A stretch of 64,000 nucleotides of DNA from Gaiella sp038230035 (GTDB taxonomy: Bacteria; Actinomycetota; Thermoleophilia; Gaiellales; Gaiellaceae): contig JBBRNX010000005.1 of assembly GCA_038230035.1 (NCBI GenBank), positions 62,001 through 126,000 on the forward strand, read 5' to 3'. Positions 59,404-64,000 of the stretch are shown here, in pieces (the first letter of the stretch is position 1; the number at the start of each line of letters is the position of its first letter). A program made the translations under genes and the position numbers. The notes below the pieces were generated by a model. It did no database searches. It saw only the letters and a list, made by a program, of their open reading frames with translations, and was not told the origin of the DNA.

Positions 59404-59928
59404 CTACTTCCCGGTCAGAACGACCTGACCGCGAATCTCGCCGCCGCCGTTCTTGGCGGTGTGGACGTTGACGTACGCCTTCCCCTTCTCCATCGCGTCT
59501 TCTGCCGCGCTCGTGATCTTCACCTTGCCGGTCTGCCCGTTCTTGCATGGGCCGCATAGGGAGATCAGCACTGCGCCGGCAACACCTTTCTTGCCGAGAT
59601 GAACGTGGGCCGCGACGGCCTTGCCGCTGAGACCGTGGAAGGTGAGCTTCCACGTGAACATCTTTGCGGACTTCGACTCGACCGTGTGACCGTTGAACGT
59701 GCCGGCCGCACCCGCCGGGGCCTTCGGCTTCGGCACCTCCGCCCCGACGTTCAGCTTCGACTTGAACGAGTACGTCTCGGTCTTCGTCGTACCGCTGGTC
59801 GACGTGCTCGATTCAGTCGTAGTCGTCGTCGACGTCGTCGGGTCACCGTACCCGCCGCCGGCGAGCGCCGCCGCGGCGAGCCCGAGGGCAAACAAGCCTG
59901 CGAAACCGATCGCCATGAACTTCTTCAT
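59404..59928 (-). CDS. CHRD domain secreted protein
   Basis: 174 residues. The signal peptide is MKKFMAIGFAGLFALGLAAAALAGGG, followed by a Thr/Ser-rich linker of about 25 residues, and the CHRD domain (KLNVGAEVPKPKAPAGAAGTFNGHTVESKSAKMFTWKLTFHGLSGKAVAAHVHLGKKGVAGAVLISLCG, then YVNVHTAKNGGGEIRGQV). CHRD (chordin) domains occur in extracellular bacterial proteins; their role is not known. ATG 59928 is preceded by GGAGGAAC, which fixes the start. It stands alone, between GNAT and clpB. Confidence 0.88.
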   Translation of the reverse strand: MKKFMAIGFAGLFALGLAAAALAGGGYGDPTTSTTTTTESSTSTSGTTKTETYSFKSKLNVGAEVPKPKAPAGAAGTFNGHTVESKSAKMFTWKLTFHGLSGKAVAAHVHLGKKGVAGAVLISLCGPCKNGQTGKVKITSAAEDAMEKGKAYVNVHTAKNGGGEIRGQVVLTGK

Positions 59929-60004
59929 CTGTTCCTCCTCGATGCCGTGATCGGTCGCACACGCGACCTCCACCGTGCACTTCGGTGCACGGGCACGATT
60001 GGTT

Positions 60005-62491
60005 TTATACCGGTGCGCTCTCGAGCCGGTCCGCCGTCCGGAACGCGATCCCGCCGTCGCCGACGTCAGCCTCGATCGTGTCGCCGTCCACGAAGCGACC
60101 AGCGAGAAGATCGCGCGCTAGCGGGTTCTCGACGAGGCGCTGGATCGCGCGCTTGAGCGGCCGCGCACCAAACGCCGGATCCCAGCCTTCCTCCGCGAGC
60201 AGCTCCTTCGCCGCGTCGGTCAGCTCGAGCGTGATCTTCCGCTCGGCCAGCCTCGTGCGCAGCCGTTCCAGCTGGAGCTCGACGATCTCGCCGATCTGCT
60301 CGCGCGTCAGCGCCTCGAAGACGACGATCTCGTCGACCCGGTTCACGAACTCCGGCCGGAAGTGCTCGAGCAGCTGGTCGGCCGAGCGGATGTTCGAGGT
60401 CATGATCACGACCGTGTTGCGGAAGTCGACCGTCCGGCCCTGGCCGTCGGTGAGCCGGCCGTCGTCCAGCAGCTGAAGCAGCACGTTGAAGACGTCGGAG
60501 TGGGCCTTCTCGATCTCGTCGAGCAGGATCACGCAGTAGGGCCGGCGCCGGACGGCCCCGGTGAGCTGACCGCCTTCGTCGTAGCCGACGTAGCCGGGCG
60601 GCGCGCCGACGAGCCGCGACACGGTGTGCTTCTCCATGTACTCGGACATGTCCAGCCGGACCATGGCCCGCTCATCGTCGAACATGAACTCGGCCAGCGC
60701 ACGGGCGAGCTCGGTCTTGCCGACGCCTGTTGGGCCGAGGAAGACAAAGCTGCCGATCGGGCGGTTCGGGTCCTGCAGGCCCGAGCGCGCGCGGCGAAGC
60801 GCGTTCGAGACCGCGTCGATCGCCGCATCCTGGCCGACGACGCGGTTGTGGAGCCGCTCCTCCATGTGGATCAGCTTCTCCACTTCTCCTTCGAGGAGCC
60901 GCTCGACGGGGATGCGTGTCCACGCGCCGACGACCGCAGCGATGTCGTCCTCGTCGACCTCTTCCTTGACCATCGGCGCCGTCGCTGCGACGGCTTCGCC
61001 GCGCTCGGCAAGCTCCTTCTCGAGCGCGGGCAACTCGCCGTAGCGGATCTCGGCGACGCGCTGGAGCTCGCCGTTCCGCTCGGCGCGCTCGGCCTCCATG
61101 CGCAGCTCGTCGATCCGGCGGGTGATCTCCTTGACGCGGTCGAGGATGTCCTTCTCGCCCGCCCAGCGCGCGGCCAGCTCGTCACGTCTCGTCTTCGCCT
61201 CGGCTAGCTCGCGTTCTACCGGCTCGCGCACCGCCGGAGTCTCCTTCGCCAGCGCAGCGATCTCGATCTCGAGCTGGCGCACGCGCCGTTCTGCCTCGTC
61301 GAGCTCCACCGGCGAGGAGTCGATCTCCATCCGCAGCCGTGAGGCGGCTTCGTCGACCAAGTCGATCGCCTTGTCCGGCAGGAACCGGTCGGCGATGTAG
61401 CGCTCCGAGAGCACGGCTGCCGAGACGAGCGCCGCGTCACGGATGCGCACGCCGTGGTGCGCCTCGTAGCGCTCCTTCAGCCCGCGCAGGATCGCGATCG
61501 TGTCGGCAACGGACGGCTCGCCGACAAGCACCGGCTGGAAGCGCCGTTCGAGCGCGGCGTCCTTCTCGATGTGCTTGCGGTACTCATCGAGCGTGGTCGC
61601 GCCGACGGCGCGTAGCTCACCGCGGGCAAGCATCGGCTTGAGCAGGTTGCCGGCCGAGACCGCGCCTTCGGCAGCACCGGCGCCGACGATCGTATGCAGC
61701 TCGTCGATGAAGAGGACGATCTCGCCTGCTGCTGCCTCGATCTCGCTCAGCACCGCCTTGAGCCGCTCCTCGAACTCGCCGCGGTACTTCGCGCCGGCGA
61801 GCAGCGAGCCGATGTCGAGAGCCCACACGCGCTTGCCCTTGAGCCCCTCCGGGACGTCGCCCGCGACGATCCGCTGCGCGAGCCCCTCGGCGATCGCCGT
61901 CTTGCCGACGCCTGGCTCGCCGATCAGCACCGGGTTGTTCTTCGTCCGGCGCGAGAGCACCTGGATCGTTCTTCGGATTTCCTCATCCCGGCCGATAACA
62001 GGGTCGAGCTTCCCGCTCTCGGCGAGCGCAGTTAGGTCGCGGCCGTACTTCTCGAGTGCCTGATACGAGCCCTCGGGATCCTGGGTCGTGACGCGCTGGC
62101 CGCCGCGGACTCCCGCCAGCGCCTCGAGCAGCTCGTCGCGCGGCACGAGCTCGAGCGCCAGCACGAGGTGCTCGACCGAGACGAACTCGTCGCCGAGCGA
62201 CCGCATCTCGTCCTGCGCCTTGTCGGTCGCCCGGTTGAACGCGGCCGATGCGCGCGGCTGCTGGTTGCCGCCGGAGATCGTGGGCTGCTGTCGCAGGCGC
62301 GACTCGGCCTCGGCGCGGATCGACTCCGCGTTTGCTCCGGCGCGCTCAACGAGCGTGCGCGGCAACTCCTGGTCGAGCAGCGCGATCGTGAGGTGATCGG
62401 GCGTCAGCTCCGGGTTGCCCATCCGGCGCGCGAGCTCCTGCGCGCCAGCAACGGCCTCGCCCGATTTCAATGTCAGTTTGTTGAAGTCCAT
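60005..62491 (-). CDS. clpB: ATP-dependent chaperone ClpB
   Basis: 828 residues (ClpB is usually about 860). The N-domain is short and single-copy-like (about 1-140). AAA-1 has Walker A GEPGVGKTAIAEGLAQRI and the segment RGELRAVGATTLDEYRKHIEKDAALERRFQPV. The coiled-coil middle domain (about 400-520) is present, and AAA-2 has GPTGVGKTELARALAEFMF. No IGF/IGL ClpP loop is seen, as expected. ClpB disaggregates proteins with DnaK. ATG 62491 follows a weak GAAAG site. It is downstream of hspR and dnaJ in the heat-shock set. Confidence 0.95.
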   Translation of the reverse strand: MDFNKLTLKSGEAVAGAQELARRMGNPELTPDHLTIALLDQELPRTLVERAGANAESIRAEAESRLRQQPTISGGNQQPRASAAFNRATDKAQDEMRSLGDEFVSVEHLVLALELVPRDELLEALAGVRGGQRVTTQDPEGSYQALEKYGRDLTALAESGKLDPVIGRDEEIRRTIQVLSRRTKNNPVLIGEPGVGKTAIAEGLAQRIVAGDVPEGLKGKRVWALDIGSLLAGAKYRGEFEERLKAVLSEIEAAAGEIVLFIDELHTIVGAGAAEGAVSAGNLLKPMLARGELRAVGATTLDEYRKHIEKDAALERRFQPVLVGEPSVADTIAILRGLKERYEAHHGVRIRDAALVSAAVLSERYIADRFLPDKAIDLVDEAASRLRMEIDSSPVELDEAERRVRQLEIEIAALAKETPAVREPVERELAEAKTRRDELAARWAGEKDILDRVKEITRRIDELRMEAERAERNGELQRVAEIRYGELPALEKELAERGEAVAATAPMVKEEVDEDDIAAVVGAWTRIPVERLLEGEVEKLIHMEERLHNRVVGQDAAIDAVSNALRRARSGLQDPNRPIGSFVFLGPTGVGKTELARALAEFMFDDERAMVRLDMSEYMEKHTVSRLVGAPPGYVGYDEGGQLTGAVRRRPYCVILLDEIEKAHSDVFNVLLQLLDDGRLTDGQGRTVDFRNTVVIMTSNIRSADQLLEHFRPEFVNRVDEIVVFEALTREQIGEIVELQLERLRTRLAERKITLELTDAAKELLAEEGWDPAFGARPLKRAIQRLVENPLARDLLAGRFVDGDTIEADVGDGGIAFRTADRLESAPV

Positions 62492-62537
62492 CTTTCTGTC
62501 TCTTTCGTCTCCGTTGGAAGGACGCTGGCCATCGTGG

Positions 62538-62618
62538 CCTTGTGTTTCAGTGCCACTTGGGATCGTTCGAACGCATCGCCTCTCGTCCCGTCAACGGCTT
62601 GTGTTACAGAAACACAAG
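62538..62618. repeat. Paired TTGTGTT palindromic repeats upstream of clpB
   Basis: 62598-62618 is an intact hairpin, CTTGTGTT-ACAGA-AACACAAG, matching the 28536 unit. 62538-62560 (CCTTGTGTTTCAGTGCCACTTGG) is a degenerate copy of the TCAGT-loop unit with four changes. They lie between hspR and clpB. Confidence 0.75.
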
Positions 62619-62636
62619 GTCGGACTGCGCGCGGGG

Positions 62637-62999
62637 TCACGTCGGCAGGGTCGGTTGAGGCGGGCGGTAGACCACTATCTCCCGCTTGTAGGTTTGGTGG
62701 ACGGTACGAACGTCGTCGCGGAGCCTCTGCTCGAGCGTGTCGATGCGCGCGCGGAGCCGTCGCATCTCGTCCTCGAGGCGGAGCACGTGCTCGACGCCGG
62801 CGAGGTTGAGCCCGAACTCGGTCGTCAGCTGCTGGATGAGCCGCAACCGCTCGAGGTTGCGCTCGGAATAGAGCCGCGTGCCGCCCGGAGTACGCGCCGG
62901 CTGCACGAGCCCGCGGTTCTCGTACATCCGCAGAGTCTGCGGGTGCATGCCGACGATCTCGGCCGCGACCGAGATCATGTACCGCGGCCGGTCAGGCAC
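62637..62999 (-). CDS. hspR: Heat-shock repressor HspR (MerR family)
   Basis: 120 residues. The MerR helix-turn-helix begins YMISVAAEIVGMHPQTLRMYENRGLVQPARTPGGTRLYSERNLERLRLIQQLTTE, and a coiled-coil dimer region follows (EHVLRLEDEMRRLRARIDTLEQRL). HspR usually binds HAIR operators and represses dnaK-type operons and clpB. GTG 62999 overlaps the small membrane-protein gene by 8 nt. No HAIR (CTTGAGT-N7-ACTCAAG) was seen upstream of clpB in this window. Confidence 0.92.
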   Translation of the reverse strand: MPDRPRYMISVAAEIVGMHPQTLRMYENRGLVQPARTPGGTRLYSERNLERLRLIQQLTTEFGLNLAGVEHVLRLEDEMRRLRARIDTLEQRLRDDVRTVHQTYKREIVVYRPPQPTLPT

Positions 63000-63204
63000 G
63001 AGGCGTTCTCCAGATGCTGAAGCCGAGTCCGATCAATGCGACGAGCCCCACAAGGCCCGACGCCCACATCCCAACCCCAACGAGGGTTCGACTGATACTC
63101 GTCTCCTCTTCCTGGAACCAGTTGAAGTACGCGAAATAGAAGCCGATCCACCCGGCCAATCCACCGAGGGTGACACCCAGTAGGATCAGGCTCCGCTTCG
63201 TCAC
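62992..63204 (-). CDS. Small two-helix membrane protein between dnaJ and hspR
   Basis: 70 residues with two hydrophobic segments (about 6-27 and 45-65): SLILLGVTLGGLAGWIGFYFAYF, and GVGMWASGLVGLVALIGLGFSIW, joined by NWFQEEETSISR. The ATG at 63204 overlaps the dnaJ stop (ATGA), and its stop overlaps the hspR start by 8 nt, so it is translationally coupled within the heat-shock operon. I recognise no family. Confidence 0.75.
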   Translation of the reverse strand: MTKRSLILLGVTLGGLAGWIGFYFAYFNWFQEEETSISRTLVGVGMWASGLVGLVALIGLGFSIWRTPRA

Positions 63205-64000
63205 GGAAACGCCTTCTCACGCGGCTGCTCCTTGAGGACATCCTGGTATCCCTCGAGCGCTTCCTTCTCGGCCTTCGAGAGCTTCTTCGGCACGGTCACG
63301 GTGACCCGCGCGATGAGATCGCCTTTGTCTTTCCCGTCGAGCTTCGGCGCGCCCCGGCCCTTCACGCGCAGCAGCTTGCCGTTCTCCGAGCCGGATGGAA
63401 TCTTCAGCGCGACCGGGCCGTCCGGCGTCGGGATCTGCACCGTCGCACCGAGCGCCGCCTCTGGATACGTGACCGGAACGTCGAGCAGCAGGTCGGCGCC
63501 GCGACGCTCGTACAGCGACGACTCTTCGACCTGGACAACGACATGCAGGTCGCCTGCGGGTCCGCCGTTGACGCCTGGTTCGCCTTTCCCTTTGAGCCGC
63601 ACACGTGTGCCCGACTTCGCGCCGGCCGGGATCTTCACGGCGTAGCGCTTCGTCACCCGCTCGCGGCCCGAGCCGCGGCAGTTCTTGCACGGCTTTTCGA
63701 CGATCACGCCGTTGCCGCGACAGCGGGGGCACGGCTGCGAGAGCGCGAACAGGCCCTGATTGGCCGAGACCACGCCAGAGCCGCCGCACTGCGGACACGT
63801 GATCGGAGCTGTCCCCGGCTCGGCGCCTGTCCCGGCGCAGACGTGGCAGGCCGACTCGACTTCAACCGGTATCCGCACAGTCGTCCCATTGAGCGCGTCT
63901 TCGAACGAGAGGCGCACGCGCGCCTCGAGGTCGCTGCCGCGCTCGGCCCGAGGACGCGACGGCCCGCGACTCCCAAACAGCCCGCCGAGCCCGCCGAACA
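63201..64000 (-). CDS. dnaJ: Chaperone protein DnaJ, C-terminal part (start beyond window)
   Basis: 266 residues visible; the J domain lies beyond the right edge. A Gly/Phe-rich segment (FGGLGGLFGSRGPS) precedes four zinc motifs C-X2-C-X-G-X-G (CHVCAGTG, CPQCGGSG, CPRCRGNG, CKNCRGSG). The two substrate-binding beta domains follow (VKIPAGAKSGTRVRLKGKGEPG, DVPVTYPEAALGATVQIPTPDGPVALKIPSGSENGKLLRVKGRGAP). DnaJ is the DnaK co-chaperone. It leads into the small membrane protein and hspR, so a dnaK-grpE-dnaJ-hspR operon is probable. Confidence 0.95.
   Translation of the reverse strand, partial: FGGLGGLFGSRGPSRPRAERGSDLEARVRLSFEDALNGTTVRIPVEVESACHVCAGTGAEPGTAPITCPQCGGSGVVSANQGLFALSQPCPRCRGNGVIVEKPCKNCRGSGRERVTKRYAVKIPAGAKSGTRVRLKGKGEPGVNGGPAGDLHVVVQVEESSLYERRGADLLLDVPVTYPEAALGATVQIPTPDGPVALKIPSGSENGKLLRVKGRGAPKLDGKDKGDLIARVTVTVPKKLSKAEKEALEGYQDVLKEQPREKAFP

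Noticed and set aside
62492..62636. HAIR operator for HspR before clpB
   Set aside because: No CTTGAG/CTCAAG pair is present; only the palindromic repeats.

Overview
The window is a compact, GC-rich (roughly two-thirds GC) chromosomal segment of an actinobacterium. CarD, ClpC with RadA, an HspR-DnaJ-ClpB heat-shock module, a compact glutamyl-tRNA synthetase and a SigH-type sigma factor together point to a deep-branching lineage such as Thermoleophilia (Gaiella/Solirubrobacter-like). This placement is inference from gene content, not from a tree. I see no phage, integrase, insertion sequence or CRISPR array.

Layout. 1-5480: a polyamine-type ABC importer (partial permease, binding protein, ATPase) in one minus-strand operon with a GABA-type aminotransferase, facing a PucR regulator. 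5555-34893: a tRNA-Thr followed by a long housekeeping block. Read from right to left it is tilS-hpt-ftsH, (infA, csp), folP-folB-folK, coaX, dusB, greA, lysS, clpC, radA, carD, ispD-ispF, gltX, cysS, rlmB, rae1, sigH. This order mirrors a well-known Bacillus/Clostridium chromosomal block and in part the Mycobacterium one. It is interrupted by a two-component system, a secreted protein, MutY, a homocysteine methyltransferase under a SAM riboswitch, and a membrane-anchored ClpC N-domain paralogue. 34900-45000: nucleoside phosphorylase, MFS transporter, lipid kinase, L,D-transpeptidase, DUF2156 protein, sirtuin, thioesterase and a VanW protein. 44600-49400: fatty-acid or glutarate-type acyl-CoA dehydrogenases, an orphan ABC ATPase, a GntR regulator and a hydrolase. 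49460-53780: membrane protein and envelope glycosyltransferases with frameshifts. 53990-56750: pseudouridine catabolism (psuK-psuG) plus an enolase-superfamily protein. 56790-59930: YCII, GYD, membrane, futalosine hydrolase, GNAT and CHRD proteins. 60005-64000: clpB, hspR, a small membrane protein and partial dnaJ.

Gene organisation. Genes inside operons overlap by 4 nt (ATGA, GTGA) and often have Shine-Dalgarno sites. Many first genes instead carry a TANNNT box 5-9 nt, most often 6 nt, before the start codon, which suggests widespread leaderless transcription. Three convergent pairs share their stop codons. The infA gene appears to start with ATC. Two genes (a HAD hydrolase and a glycosyltransferase) carry single-base frameshifts, and a third event may have fused two glycosyltransferase genes. 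Three families of short palindromic repeats lie between genes.
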